Source: Acanthosepion pharaonis
Lineage: Eukaryota; Mollusca; Cephalopoda; Sepiida; Sepiidae
DNA: 64,000 bases
Direction: 5' to 3'
Assembly: GCA_903632075.3 (NCBI GenBank)
Contig: CAHIKZ030000808.1
Coordinates: forward strand, 369,001 to 433,000
A program made the position numbers and the translations under genes. Within the stretch, counting starts at the first letter, position 1. Every line of letters begins with the position of its first letter. Below the pieces are notes generated by a model, which saw nothing but the letters and a program-made list of their open reading frames with translations, made no database searches and was not told the origin of the DNA. Shown here one piece after another: positions 22,114 to 34,709 of this stretch.

Positions 22114-23320
22114 CAATAGTTAGCAAGCTGGACTTAAAACTCTACATGTGTGATCCTTACCAAGTATCTGGCATATGTAGCCCTTGGCTACATTAAACTA
22201 TAGAATTGATCTGGGAATTTAACTATATTGTCGACATGGGGGGGGGATCCCTTAATATAAAAGTAATTTACATTAACCAGAAAAAAAAAAATGCTTAGAC
22301 AACAGAAGTGTCTCTTTTTAAATTTGGATTTTTTAATGTAACTATAACAACAAAAACATTTCGATTTTATTTTTGCCTTGAAAAAGTTGGAAGACGAAAC
22401 ATGTTGGCAAAATCTAAGATTTTTTTTCCAGTTGTCATTTTATACCAATCTGTCTTGTCCACAGAATTGATCTGGGAATTTATCTATATTAAACTAAGCT
22501 ATGTGATCATTGCAACAGATTAATGATAAAGGTGTGCTTCCCACCCACTTGCCAAGTCTTTCATGACTTTGTTCATGTGTGTACTTTCAATGTCTGCCAA
22601 TTTAGAAAATGGTTGTTTTGGTAAAGGCTGCTTGTTTCCCTGAGTATTAGCCTTTCAGAAAGGCAGGAATCCGCTTCTTCTTCATTTTCCTTGGCAAAAA
22701 TATCTCATCAGTGATATGCCATTATGGAGAGGAATGGGTCAGCGAGCATTGGATAAATAACTTTCCTATATTGAGCTTATTGCTAAGAAATTTTTTTTTT
22801 GTCATATTCCTTCAGGACTTAGACAAACATGTCTGATGCAGGGAGGGATATTAGTGCCCATTACATAATCACTTATGAGAACTGTGGGTGCCATTTTTAA
22901 TTATAAAAATATGGCCTGGCCTGATGATCCCTGATCATAAAGAGAAACTCGAGTAGCTAAAATATTGTTTTTATATTATTTTTTAGATACACACACTAGC
23001 TTAAAAGCTCTCTCCTTCAGAGAGCTCTTAATCACAATAGTTAGAGAGGAGTAGATGTGATAGGCAAACTGTAAACTACAGAACAGAAAATTGCTCACTG
23101 CATTTAAGTATTGTATTAGTATTTAACATTACCTTTTAAAAGTTCAATGATAATTCTTCTGCTGCCATTTAATTTAAAGACAATTTGATATACATTATTT
23201 TCCATAAAAACAATTATTTTTATTTCACAGGTGACTTTTGGTGGATTTTTCAGTTAATTTTTATAAATTTGGGAATAATTGAAATTATCGTACAAAAATT
23301 TTGTAAAATAATTGCCTAAA
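21131..23320. other. AT-rich non-coding DNA
   Basis: No gene recognised. A ~40-base T run lies at about 22071-22109. Near 22377-22412 the string CCTTGAAAAAGTTGGAAGAC-GAAACATG resembles a Penelope-type terminal motif. Near 22110-22200 there is a weak hAT-like string (TAGTTAGCAAGCTGG). Short frames have no recognised product. Confidence 0.4.
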
Positions 23321-23321
23321 A

Positions 23322-23486
23322 ACAATTGCAGTAATGAAAACTTGGGTATCCAAAATTTCAGGATTTTGGGTTTGGAACCAGCCTGGAATGTTTCTAATTT
23401 GCTCAGTCTGCCTGCTTCCAAAATGGTATGATACAATTGGCTACGGTCTCTAGCAGTAAAGTTGAAAAAAGTGTGACAGTGATATT

Positions 23487-23569
<83 letters not shown>
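23322..23569 (+). mobile_element. Microsatellite-tailed repeat M, copy 1
   Basis: Core AATTGCAGTAATGAAAACTT, CCAAAATTTCAGGATT, TTCCAAAATGGTAT and AGTAAAGTTGAAAA..GTGTGACA, followed directly by (AC)n(TA)n at 23492-23569. Two further copies (56910 and 58518) have the same orientation and a TA-rich or AC/TA tail. No coding capacity or known family recognised. Confidence 0.8.
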
Positions 23570-23577
<8 letters not shown>

Positions 23578-24140
23578 TTTCTTTAAACAATTCACCCCAA
23601 GCAAGGCTGGAATGCCACTAGTACAAAGGGGGAATTGATTGAGGAAAAGATGAATGGGGCTCAAGATAACGGAAGATTGCAATTGACCTTGCATTTTAAA
23701 TTTTTGACAAAGATTGTATTTTTTCAGGGAAGCAAGTAAACAGGAAGGAGTTCCACTATCAGGAAGTTTGAAGAAAGAAACTGTTGGAGTAGAAGTGGTT
23801 GTTACATTTAACCATTTCAACAGTAACATGGTAGGACCTAAATGCCAATTTAGTAGTAAACTTAAATTCATATATTAGGATCACAAGGTGGGGGGAAAGC
23901 TCATCAGAGTAGTTGCCATGAAAATATTTATAAAAGAGGTAGAGGGGAAACCATGTCATGTCAGTGAGAAAGTGATTGAAGTTGAGATGCCAAGTCAGGA
24001 TCTATTACATTGCAGATCCTTCTTTGGATTTTGTCAAGAATCTCAAGATGAATAGCAGAAGCAATAGACAAGATATGGTAACTATTCAATGCCCAGAAGA
24101 ATGGTAGATTTGTAAATGTGCAAGAAATATGTATATTATT
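23570..24140 (-). mobile_element. LINE-A 3' end and C-terminal fragment
   Basis: Minus-strand translation gives LDKIQRRICNVIDPDLASQ, LYLFYKYFHGNYSDELSP, TVEMVKCNNHFYSNSFF and CQKFKMQGQL, in the order of a non-LTR retrotransposon C-terminus. The 3' UTR (CTTGGGGTGAATTG) and a T run at the left edge represent the tail. At least one frameshift separates the blocks. Upstream HILSIASAIHLEI corresponds to the IWSGAPAIHLK segment. Confidence 0.8.
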
Positions 24141-25689
24141 CCACACTGAGATGGGAACTATAATTTTTCAACTCCATGTTTTCAAATTAGGCTTGCTTCA
24201 TAGATTAGATAGATGCCAATTGTTATTCAAACTCATGCATAGAAGCTCAAATTGTGTATGCTGAATTTTTTTCCCTCTTGAAGTAGGCCCTCCTCTCAAA
24301 CTAAAACTGGGGCAATAAATTCTTACCGCCATTTTCCTTGACCCATTTGACCTTTTGGCGATACTGAGTTTAGTAAATATAACACTTGTAAATTATTTTT
24401 TCTTTATACCAGTTACTTATTTGAAAACAATTCTTAGTCAAAAATTGTTGAAAAACAAATACATAAAAAGTACAAAATGATAAAATAAAAATAATTTTTG
24501 GATTTTTTTTTTTTTTTTTTTTCTTTCATGGGGATGGTGGTGGATAGTGTAATTCATTAAGGCTAAATCTTGTACTTAGATGAATGTTTTAATAAGTATA
24601 TAAACAAATTGAATATTTTCAAATATTGGGTAGTTAATGGGGTTGGTACAGCAAGTGGGTTTGAGGCTAAAATGTAGACTGCTTGAATTTGTTACAGTTG
24701 AATAACTCTCTCATCTAAGCTCTGTTGAATGAACACATAAAGTAATTAAGTACATTATGAACTCATTGATAATGTAAATATTAACCGTTTCCTTATAAGG
24801 AAACATTTGGCATTCACTGACCGAGTAGTCACCATTGCTATTTTCAGTTGAAATTTATAAAATCCTTTTCTTGAAACATTCTTTCAGGAAAATAACTTTT
24901 TCAAGTCGGTTAACTGTTATTGTACTTTCTAGTTAAATGGAGACGTCTTAAACATTTTTTTTTTGTCGTCGTTATTTTCTTCTGTTACATGTGATATCCA
25001 TTTTTGTTGCTGCCATTGTTGAAAGCTTTCTTTGGGATTTTGTATCGCCAGTCCACAGAGTTTGAAGATGGGTGAACCTCACTAAAATCTACAGGCTTCA
25101 TTCACTCTAATCCATTTAAGTGTATAAAATCTGAAAATATCCTGGACACTTAGAGTAGCAAAGTTATCTCTAAGAATAAGAGGAAAAAATTGTTTGTCAG
25201 TTATCAATTATTTTATATCTGAGTAGGATGTTATAAGAATATGACCTTTTCCTATGAAGTGAATTCATTCTGCATTGATTGCAAATAATGATCTTAGTTT
25301 AATGTAACTTAAGACTTAATTATGATCAACAGAGACAACTTGAAGTCAGCCTATTAGGTTTGTTAATTTATCTATCAACTTGTGTTAGGTTATCTAATGT
25401 CAAATATAAGTCTTGTAGGACAAAAATTAAAATAAATTAATAGAAACATAGACACAAGTCTGTAAGTATCCAACCAGAGGGCAACCTTTTGGTGGGGATA
25501 TCTTTCTACCTGTGCAGGGGAAAATCACTTATCTATCACATATGTTACTATGATTTTTATCTGCTTGATTAATAGTCTATTCAAAACATATTAGTTGGGA
25601 TGGGTGGTAAAGTTGTATGAGGCCAAATAGTGATTATGCCATTTATATTCAAAGCTCTTTTAAGGATTTGATTGTGAAAGTAGTTTTTT
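24141..25689. other. AT-rich non-coding DNA
   Basis: No recognised gene, RNA or element. T run at about 24506-24522. Confidence 0.45.
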
Positions 25690-26365
25690 GCATTCCAGCC
25701 AGCAACACATTGCACTTTCTTGGTCTCACATTTTCAACTAACTTGAAGTGGTGCGACTGCATTGAATGAATAGCTGCAAGTAAAGTTGGGTCACTCAGGC
25801 CAGAAAATTTTTCTCGTCTTGCACATCTACCCTTCGTCTGTGTATTGAATACTGCTGCCATATCTGGTCTGGTGCTCCTGCTATTCATCTCAAGGCTCTT
25901 GACAAAATTCAAAGATGGATCGATCCTGACCTGCCATCTTGACTTCACTTTCTCACCAATGTGACATGTCTTTTCTGTATTTTCATGGCAACTTTTTTGA
26001 TGAGCTTTTTTCCCTGGTGCCCTGACTACATGAATATAAGTGTGCTACTAAGGCTAGCATCTAGGTCCCTCCTGTTGACTGTTGAAATAGTTAAATGTTA
26101 CTGCCACTCCAACGGTTTCATTTCTCGCACTTCTCACCTGTGGAACTCCCTTCTGTTTATTTGCTTCCCTGATAACTACAGTCTTCAAAAGTTTAAATGC
26201 AACATCAGTTGACATCTTCTGTCTTCTTGAATCCTGTTCATCTTTCTCATATTCCTCTTTATACTCAGTCTTTTCTTTCACTTTTACTCCCTGTAATCCC
26301 CTGCATACTCATGGCATTTCAACTTTGCTTGAGGCGAATTGATTAAAAAAAAAATTTTTTTTTTT
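25690..26365 (+). mobile_element. LINE-A C-terminal fragment with 3' UTR and tail
   Basis: Plus-strand translation contains LGLTFSTNLKWCDCIE, ENFSRLAHLPFVCVLNTAA, IWSGAPAIHLKALDKIQRW, TVEIVKCYCHSNGF, SRTSHLWNSLLFICFPDNY and LQKFKCNIS. This is the connection and C-terminal region of a non-LTR reverse transcriptase. Stops and shifts interrupt it. The 3' UTR ends TTTGCTTGAGGCGAATTGAT followed by A/T runs, matching the minus-strand copies. It is the longest LINE-A copy in the window. Confidence 0.85.
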
Positions 26366-26434
26366 TTTTTTTCTGTTTTTTGACTTTTATATTTCTTTTA
26401 TTTACTATTGTGTGTGTTTTTTTTTGGGGGGAGG

Positions 26435-26465
<31 letters not shown>

Positions 26466-28393
26466 TGTGGTAATCATATCCTAGAAAATTTTTTTTTTTT
26501 CTTCCTCATTCTTCTGACCATATAAAGAAGGAATGAAAGAGGCAATACATGAGTATGGAGAAAAACTATATTTTGTAGGAATATTATTTGCTATTGAGTG
26601 CAAAAGACAAAAGCAAAACCGTTCATCTTATAGAAATGAATGATATGTGAAAGCATTTGAGATTTATTCCTTATATTCATTTGTCACTTGCTTTAAAACG
26701 AATATAAACAAAGTTAGCATGACTAAGTTACTAGATTCTTTATATGCAAATTATTGTCCTCGTCTTATCAACGCATTTAACCCTTTTCAGGTGCTTATTA
26801 ATCCAGCTAACCTTCAAGGACTTCAAACTACAATAGTAGATTGTTCTTGTTCTGCTGACTGCCTAGGGATATCTCGTCTAGTTCTTGTTTTAGTACTCCT
26901 CAGTTTATTGCTCGACCCATGGATTGAAAGCAATTATGTCACCAAATTCATGAACCAGGGCTTTAGTCCATTTGCTATGTGTTATATGAAATTTTGATGC
27001 TAGATTATTCTCATTTTGCTGAAATGTCCTGTGGGACAATCCTGAGTGGAGAACTATCAGCCTTTAACATATTTTTGCCTGCTGCTGCTTGTTAAGCTGA
27101 ATTGTACTCACCAATGCTTCTCTTTTCTACTGTGAAGCTGAATTGTTGTCTTCACCAATTTGCTTTTCTTTACAGATCAAAATTGTGACTAGACTCATTT
27201 GTTCTCTTTTTGAATATTTTTGATTGTCTTGTGACAACACTTATGTAATATATGCATATTTAAATTTGAAATGTAATGTTTCCAAATGTGTTCTAATGTA
27301 GCTACCAACTCTTACCGAGGATATTGACAGTATTAGTTTCTGATAATAACCACAATGGTCTGAAGTAATACTCTAGAAAAAAAAAAAAAAAAAAGGCATA
27401 AGAATAGACAAAAAGCTAGAAGTCCAGGAACACATTTATGTAAAACGGTTAATGGTTAAAGAAAGAGTGAGAATCAAATAGTTGTTTTGATTGAAAAGCA
27501 TTTAATACAAGTAGAAATGAGAAACGCCTTACAAATATGTTTAAAACATAAAAAGAATCATGACGACATAAGATGCCAGCAAAGATGTACAGGTGTAAAA
27601 TATGGTCGCTCTCAAAAGTGATTGTATACAAAATTAGAAACCTGCAAAAAATATTTAAAAAAAAAAAATAAATAAATAATGCTAGGAGTAATGTGGAGAG
27701 AACTTGAACGAGATGCCTTAGAAGTGATTACCTTTCGAGTTTCAAATAGCTGGGACAATTTTTCTGTTTTGTAGGAAAACCCACCTGGGACATCCTTATT
27801 CCACTCACTCAGGAAATTTCCTCCCCCTCTTAATTTAAGCTGTAAATTTTGTAAGGCAAAATGTTTGATTAATGAATATTTGGCAGTGTTCGGGGGATTC
27901 CATCCACCTCTTTATTTCAACCACCCTGTTGACTTTTAACAAGAGTGTAAGCAGAAAAATGGAGAAGGATAAAACACAGTTATGCTGAAATTATGCAAAT
28001 TGACAACTTGTAATGCAATTGGTACTTTTAAGGTTTTTAGTGCTTTATGCTGCCAAAATACCTCCTACATATCTTCCAGAAATACCTCCAACATCATGGT
28101 GGGACTTTGGTGGCAATGGTGCCTTCATCTAGCTAATTTCTTACCATTATATGGGAGGTATTTCAGCCACACTCTGTATAATAAAGCAGCCATTTTTTTC
28201 TCCATCTTTAAGAGACTGTATTGTTGCTGCTTTGTTTCAGTAAAGTGACTGTTAGGATTCGTAAATGTTGGAACTGCTAGGTAGCCTAATATTTGGGAAT
28301 GATATTAGAATAATCCAGAATCGGTACAATCAACAAACTGCATGCAAGTAGATGCAAATATTCAGTAAATATACAAAAATAGAAAGAGGTCAT
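26366..28393. other. AT-rich non-coding DNA
   Basis: T runs at about 26350-26372, 26439-26466 and A runs at 27377-27394 and 27656-27668. An 88-codon frame at 27982-28248 has two near-repeated words (ATACCTCCTACATATCTTCC and ATACCTCCAACATCATGG) but no recognised protein motif. A 116-codon frame at 26647-26997 is likewise unrecognised. Confidence 0.45.
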
Positions 28394-29255
28394 AAGACGA
28401 GGATGTCTTCTTATTGGATTTATTCAACCTATATAGTGAGATGATTCTGTGAGAATTAGAAATTCTACCAGGATTCATTATTGGCAGTCACAATCTTAAG
28501 AACATAAGATATACAGATGACACAGTTGATAGTGGACACAGAAAGGAAACTACAAGAATTCCTGCAGAAGGTAGTGAAGGAAAGCAAGAAGAAAGGACTA
28601 AACATCAATTGCAAGAAGATAGAATGTTAGCAAAAGGAACAGTTCAACATGCACATTTGAAAATTGGAGATACCAAAATCAAACGAGTACAAAAATTTAA
28701 ATATCTGGGAAATGTTTTAACAGAGGATGGAAAGTGAGACACTGAAATCCCAAACCACATTGAGATAGTAAAAGATGCCTTCCAGAATCTAAGCAAAATA
28801 TTAACAGGAAAATTTCATTAGAATCGAAGAAAAGAATACTTAACTGTTACATAATAACAGTCCTTCTGAATGGCAGTGAATGCTGAGCAATCTCCTCAAT
28901 GATGAAGACGATGCAACAAATGTTTCTCTACAGAAGGATGCTGAGAATACCACGGACCGGACTTGTAAACAACAACAAAGTTTCAGAGAAAACGGAAACA
29001 AAAAGGACACCTATACTCTACCAACAGAAAGAGATAGTTGAAATTCTAGGGTAAATATGAGGAAAGAGGGTTTGGAAAATTTGATACTCACAGGACAAGA
29101 AAGCAACACATAACCTAACTTGCAAGCTTGAGCAAATGGATGGTGGAACAAGGTTTAGTCAAGATAAAACACAAAATTTATTGAGAAGGATAGGAAATTG
29201 AGGACAGTGATCACTCATGCCCTGAAAGGTCACAAGGATGAATATCAAAAACCAG
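28394..29255 (+). mobile_element. RTE-type LINE reverse transcriptase remnant
   Basis: The longest reverse transcriptase copy in the window. Frame fragments in order: CLL..GF and SEMIL-like palm segment; NIRYTDDTV with the catalytic YTDD at 28510-28521 (YADD is usual); KLQEFLQKVVKESKKKGLN; LKIGDTKIKRVQKFKYLGN; LTEDGK.DTEI; IVKDAFQNLSKIL; RKISLESKKRILN-like; and LRRIGKLRTVITHALKGHK-like tail. Multiple frameshifts and stops show it is a pseudogene. The family is the RTE endonuclease-reverse transcriptase often mis-annotated as craniofacial development protein 2. Confidence 0.88.
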
Positions 29256-29724
29256 TCTGTACAGATTGCAAGCTGCAAATTTGTATAAATTTCATATCAT
29301 ACGTAACAAGAAAGGATAAGGATAAAAGGTTGCTCGATTTGTGCCCAATAGATAAGTTGAGTGAGGAAAGACTAGGAGATGAGATAGAAGAGTTTCCTGG
29401 TAAGAAATTAGAGAATAGCAAAGTTATATAATTAACTTGGCTAAGTTGACTATTTTCATCTTTGGGCTGTAAATGAAAATGTGACACAGTTTTGAATCTG
29501 AAGCGGTCTGCCTTTTTGTGAAGCATTTGACTTGCAGCTGGTGAATATTTACTTCTGCTGTGAAAGCCTTGCTTTTTCTAGAACTATCTCTGTAGTGTAT
29601 TTATGCTCTATTTATTACCTATCAAAATAATTACTAGCTGCTGCTGTTTTCCCTTCCACCCTACACCTCACACTGGTCTCTGCAAAAAGATGGATGTATA
29701 TTTGTCACCCCCACCTCTCTCTCG

Positions 29725-29756
<32 letters not shown>

Positions 29757-29990
29757 AAATATTGTCTGGTTCAAAAAGCTGTGTTTATGTTCAGATTCCC
29801 ATCAGAGAAAACATCAGATTTTTTTTTTTTTCCTTGACTCCTTAAAAAAAAAAAAAAAATTTTAAAAGGTGCCGGCCTTGGTAAAACATGGCTAATGATT
29901 AATATGTTTATTTACTTATTTAGCAAAGACAGATATTGGGGGTGATTAATATGTAATTGATCATTAATGTGCCGGAGACAGAGAGATATT
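29256..29990. other. No recognised feature; microsatellite inside
   Basis: (CA)n(TA)n at 29725-29757 and A/T runs near 29820-29860. No gene recognised. Confidence 0.45.
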
Positions 29991-29994
29991 CTCT

Positions 29995-30430
29995 CTTCAA
30001 AATTCTCTTCAGTCCTCCCTACAACTCCCCCCTTTTCCACAGACAAAATGTTTTTACTCTATCACTATTTTCATGTCAAATATTTGAACAGTCTTCATTC
30101 CTTAGTTTCACCAGCTAAGACCTTTTACAGCTAGGACCCACCCGCCATGCAACATACACAGGGTCAATTCATCCACATTTCCTTAATATATCATTAATAA
30201 GGAGGAAATTTCACTTTAACTGCTTCTTCCCCATAACTTTTGGGAATAGACTCCCAAGAGGATGCTTCGTCAGTCCCAAGAATCTTAACCTCTTCAAGTC
30301 TAGTGTCAGCTATTATCTATCCTACATATCTGAATAATGTGCACTTTACTTCCTCCCTTCATGCACTTCCTCTACCTTGAGTGGCTTTTGAGCTTTGTAT
30401 TGGATTAATAAAAATATTATTATTAAAGAA
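29995..30430 (+). mobile_element. LINE-C 3' end fragment
   Basis: Sequence such as CTTCATTCCTTAGTTTCACC, TAGACTCCCAAGAGGATGCT, TTAACCTCTTCAAGTCTAG and the UTR ACCTTGAGTGGCTTTTGAGC aligns with 31300-31615 and 56480-56790. Translations in shifting frames recover an NSLPRGCFP..NLNLFKSSV-like C-terminus typical of CR1/Jockey-group LINEs. It ends AATAAAAATATTATTATTAA, a short-tandem 3' tail. Broken. Confidence 0.7.
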
Positions 30431-30799
30431 AATGATTGACATAACTCTTCCAATACTCTTCAACACTTAAGAGAAGGGTTCATTTTAAGCAAAAGAAAAA
30501 AAATGCTACACAATATTTTAAAAAAAAATTTTTTATGTATGAAAAATATATAAATCTACAAAAAAATTGTAAGTCTTTGTACAAATGCCGCTTTTTTTGT
30601 AGTGAAAAACAGCTGTACTGGTAATTAACGTGTCAAAATGAATGAACTGTTGTCAGTGTGAAGGCATGCAACTGAAGCGTGCATAATATGATGGTGATCC
30701 TGTTCGTCTTAGAATTTTTCATTAGTTGATTGCTTAATTCCTCTTAGAAGAGTTCCATAGGCTGTTTAATTACTGTCATTCTTTTCATTTCCTCATTTG
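30431..30799. other. No recognised feature
   Basis: AT-rich spacer. Confidence 0.4.
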
Positions 30800-30862
30800 T
30801 AGATTGAGTTTGATCCTCACTGGGGGACTCAATATTATGGCTTTGTGTACTTCCTCCTGGTG
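30800..30862 (+). mobile_element. SINE-1 fragment
   Basis: GAGTTTGATCCTCACTGGG followed by a GGCTTTGTG word aligns with the B-box and adjacent tail of SINE-1 (45.8 kb copy: TGTTCAATCCTCACTGGG). The head is missing. Confidence 0.45.
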
Positions 30863-31299
30863 TCAGTATCTGAAGTTAGGCAAAACACCAAGATTTTTCA
30901 GGTCAGTCGTTCCTTCTTTAAAGATTGAACCACTGTCTTTACTCATGTTTTTGATTTGTCTTACTGAGCCATGCTTTTGTCTCTGTCAAGGTAGAAATAT
31001 TTGTTAACAAGATATAAACCCATACAAAATGCTGTGATTTTATTAATTTCTAATAGTATCCTCAAGTTTGGTCACCTTTTTGATAGGTTTTCAACAATTA
31101 GCCTAACTTTTTTTTGGCCAAGAATACATCTGATGGTCACCATTTTTTTCTTTCATTAAGTTTGATAACACATTGAATTTATGTTTAAATAAAATGTTGA
31201 GCTGCTCATGGCCAACCCTTGACATTTTAATAAGCTGACACAAATGCAGGAAACTTACTCAATATACATTGTGGGGGTCATCTTTCTTTTTTTCTTTGC
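30863..31299. other. No recognised feature
   Basis: AT-rich sequence, no signature seen. Confidence 0.4.
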
Positions 31300-31615
31300 T
31301 TTTTTTTTTTTTTAAACACTTCCATTGTTCCACCAGTTCTAACCTTCAGAGATATGCTACACACATTGTAGTGAACCACCCTCATTCTCTTTGTATTCTC
31401 TTCACTCAAACAGCTTCTTCACATGAACCACTGCTTTGCGGAACTCTCTCCCAAATGGATGCTTTCCTAACTTCCAAAATCTTAAGGGTTAATCCTAGAC
31501 TTGAACAGGTTATCTTCCTCGCATATCTCTATAAATTGTGCATCTTACTTCTTAATCTGTAATTTTCTACCTTGAGTAGCTCTTCAGCCTTCTAAAGGGT
31601 GAACATTATTATAAC
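31300..31615 (+). mobile_element. LINE-C 3' end fragment
   Basis: Contains CTTGAGTAGCTCTTCAGCC (UTR), GGAACTCTCTCCCAAATGGA (WNSLP-like segment) and AACCTTCAGAGATATGCTA. It ends near GAACATTATTATAACC. It parallels the copies at 30.0 and 56.5 kb and is non-functional. Confidence 0.65.
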
Positions 31616-31776
31616 CCCCCCGCAAAACAACCTTTTCACAAATGAAAATGTCCTCTATTCAATGGTAAATATTTTATGTGAAATATAGCTAAGCTAGTAA
31701 ATATTCAATGAATAATTCAGAGAGTCAAAAAAAAAAAATGTAAAACTAGTTTGCTCATTTGCTGCATAGTCAGAAA

Positions 31777-31778
<2 letters not shown>

Positions 31779-31806
<28 letters not shown>
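31779..31806. repeat. (TA)n microsatellite
   Basis: Pure TA repeats. Confidence 0.95.
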
Positions 31807-31810
<4 letters not shown>

Positions 31811-31889
31811 ACATTTTTATGTTTATACATTCTTTTTATAGATACAAATATTTAAGTAAATGCTCTGTTTATAATAAACAGTATTAAAC

Positions 31890-32050
31890 AACATTTACCG
31901 GCTTGAATGTCCGAGAAATTTTCACGGAAAATATTCGTCCTCCGACAGGATTTGAACCTGTATCCTACATTTAGCTTATTTAGAAATACAGTAAATTTGA
32001 CCCTGCTAACTGAACGCTCCTTCATGGCCAAATCGGTAAAGGCACGTCAA
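31890..32050. pseudogene. tRNA-like sequences, opposed
   Basis: On the minus strand, ACAGGTTCAAATCCTGTCGG (about 31940-31960) is an excellent T-arm/B-box with a plausible acceptor strand. On the plus strand, TGGCCAAATCGGTAAAGGC (about 32024-32042) looks like the A-box/D-arm of a Leu/Ser-type tRNA. They point in opposite directions and no complete cloverleaf forms, so these are tRNA-derived repeat remnants. Confidence 0.5.
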
Positions 32051-32096
32051 GCTAAATTTAGCTAAAATGTCTTAAAATAATTGTTGGACTTTGTCC

Positions 32097-32100
<4 letters not shown>

Positions 32101-32150
<50 letters not shown>

Positions 32151-32381
32151 GGACACCAAAATTCAAGCTACCCCTAATTACATTTTACTTTACAACCCAA
32201 ATTTCTCGGATTTTCTATTGAGCTTTTTTGGATTGCACCTTCTTATACTGTGGTTCTTTACAGCCTCTTTTTACAATATATTATATACATACGTATATAT
32301 ATATATTTCCTCTTGAAAAATTTTTTTTTCTGAAAATATACATGTATGAATTTTTTAGATATTTTTTTTTTATATATAATT

Positions 32382-32457
<76 letters not shown>
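32101..32457. repeat. (TA)n arrays
   Basis: Two long TA arrays (32101-32147 and about 32383-32457) with a T/A-rich interval. The second is one of the longest pure TA tracts in the window. Confidence 0.93.
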
Positions 32458-32559
32458 CCTCTGTTTGTTATGAACTCCTAGGGTTTTGGAGATAGATCCC
32501 CATAACTATATATATTCTGAAACTACATTACCCAGGGTACTTGGATAAGTGTATTTCAT

Positions 32560-32850
32560 TTTGGTTAAAGGGGATCCCCAGAGAGGCACAAACCCCTCAC
32601 TGAAATTTTTTTTTCCCTTTTGATATATATAAAAATTGAATAATTCCTATCCAAAATATAGGAGAAAATCAAAAGATAGTAGTCACATTGCAGGATCATT
32701 TGGATCAAAAGGTTTCCCCGAGGGGTACAACCACCACTCGCCACTGAAAATTTATTTCCCTTTGATTTAATTTAAATTTTTAACAAGGGAATGACTCCTT
32801 TCCAAAATATAGGGGAAAACCAGGAGATGGATATCACATCATTAAGATCA
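32560..32850 (+). repeat. Imperfect tandem duplication, ~140 bp unit
   Basis: Both units contain a CCCC.GAG.GG..CAA start, CACTGAAA.TTT.TTTCCC, CCAAAATATAGG.GAAAA and AGATGG/AGATAG..TATCACAT-type ends. The units start near 32563 and 32705. Unknown origin. Confidence 0.7.
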
Positions 32851-33055
32851 TTATGTAAAATTGAAATACATTATTTTCTCTACAAATTATAACAATGATT
32901 TAAAATCAGTCATCATTTTCTATAAAAAAAAAAAAATGCGTAACATTCAGCAAGGTGCAGCTAATTCAGCTGGTTTAGTTATATAGTTTTAACTAATTGC
33001 CCAGTGGCTAAAAGCATTGGTTGAAGTAATCCAAGATAAACAAAAACTTGGAAAG

Positions 33056-33304
33056 TGTTATACTGGAACCCACTTATTCTATAGTTAATAGACTTTCCCA
33101 CCTATAAGTAGTAGCAGTCGCTAAGTAAGTAGCTCAGTGAGTTGGTCAGCCAGTCGATGTCGGACACTATGAGTATCAGCGACCACAACTAGATTTCTCT
33201 GCGTCATTACCTATTATATCAAGTTCCTAACGTTTTGTACTTCAAACCTTTTTAGGACTGATTTAGTGAAATACAAGCCTCCACTGTGAAACCACTCTAC
33301 AACA
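33056..33304 (+). mobile_element. Solo LTR, family L1
   Basis: Begins TGTTATACTGGAACCCAC and ends CCACTCTACAACA, with the TG..CA LTR termini. It is flanked by perfect 5 bp target duplications GAAAG (33051-33055 and 33305-33309). Length 249 bp. The internal order matches 40111-40374. No adjoining gag or pol sequence, so it arose by LTR-LTR recombination. Confidence 0.9.
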
Positions 33305-33480
33305 GAAAGTTTAGTTACTAAAGGGAAGTAATTGAAACTGAGATATCCAGAAAAGGCATGGCATGTGGAACTAGAACAGTCTACCCCAGTGAACTAAAAG
33401 GTTTTGTTTGAAATTCCAGCATATGAAGTAGGCCAGAGCATATAACGGACAAAACATTGTGAATATGGCAATAAAGATCA
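33305..33480 (+). mobile_element. Penelope-like repeat, degenerate
   Basis: GGAACTAGAACAGTCTACC, AGGCCAGAGCATATAACGGA and CAATAAAGATCAGGACAACA align with the better copy at 62900-63110, which contains the hammerhead-core-like motif. Here the 5' core is lost. Confidence 0.6.
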
Positions 33481-34705
33481 GGACAACAGTTTGAACAATG
33501 TTAACAGTGCAAATACTTTCAGTGTCCCTTTGTATTTATTCACAGTACTCTCTTGCCCTCCTCAATTATACCTTTTGATACATATTTGTAAATCTTTTTT
33601 TACACTTTTTACAAATCAAGGTTACATAAAACACTGACATTTTTCTCATATTTATATATTCAGCTTTCAATAAAACTGTAATAAATGTATGTTTGCTTCA
33701 CTGGCAATTATCCACACGTCATGTTTTGCGGCATTAAATGTGTTTATTTTGTTGCTTAGGATTTGTTATTAAAATTTGAAGGATATAAAGATATGCCATA
33801 TTTTTGCAGGCTAGGAATTTAAAATTTCAACACCACATGGTTGTCAGTATTATGAGCAATGGCTTGTGAGATGAGCTATCAATCTAGAACAGTTGCACTT
33901 AATAACTGTCATAGATACCTTCAAAGTAACTGTAAAAAGAAAAAGTGGGGGATGCAGTATAAACTTCTTCCATTTTCTGCGGAAGATGGAAACGTTTATA
34001 ATAAATAAATGAAAAATGGCCCAAATGTTCATAAAAACCACATTTATTGTTAGCAACTTTGGGTAGAATTGGTTACAAAAACCCATATGAGTTTCACTGG
34101 CACAAAGAACACCATTTTAAGCTCATAAAAATTTTGTTGTAGGAAAAAGAAAGATGGAAAATTCTACTCTGGTCTGTGTGAACCTATGTTTGGTTTCAAG
34201 TTACAGCCAAATAGATTTTTTTTTTCTCCCTTTACTTTAGAAAGCTATGGACTGACTGCCCCTTTTCTTTGGAAATGTTCCAGTACATTGAAACTCTTGT
34301 TAGCTTCCTTTCGGTATGCTTAGGGTTAATCAATGGTTGAATGGATGAAACACTTATATAAACTAAACTACAAAAAAAAATATAATACATATTTGGTATG
34401 TCAATGATTACCAAATTCTTTTGCTGCTGCATAGCCCTCAAAATACTTTCTCTGTATAAGAACTCTCTGTCCATATAGCCTGTGATTTTACATATACATA
34501 TACATATATATATTTGCAGACACACTATTAATATATATAAATTTTGTTCTTCACCATTTCGTACAACTTAGTCTCATGCACATAGCAATAGTCAGGCATG
34601 GATTGAAAACTGACCATTTGTAAATTTAAGTATTAATACTTATAAACTACTATTAAGGTAGTGGAGCAGTCTGTTTATGTGTGCTACTTCACACACACAC
34701 ACACA
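33481..34705. other. AT-rich non-coding DNA
   Basis: No recognised gene or element. The 78- and 97-codon minus-strand frames lack known motifs. Short (TA)n and CATATA runs near 34490-34512 and an (AC)n at 34690-34711. Confidence 0.45.
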
Positions 34706-34709
34706 CACA

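Noticed and set aside
31890..32050. Possible functional tRNA genes
   Set aside because: B-box and A-box-like words are on opposite strands and no complete cloverleaf forms.
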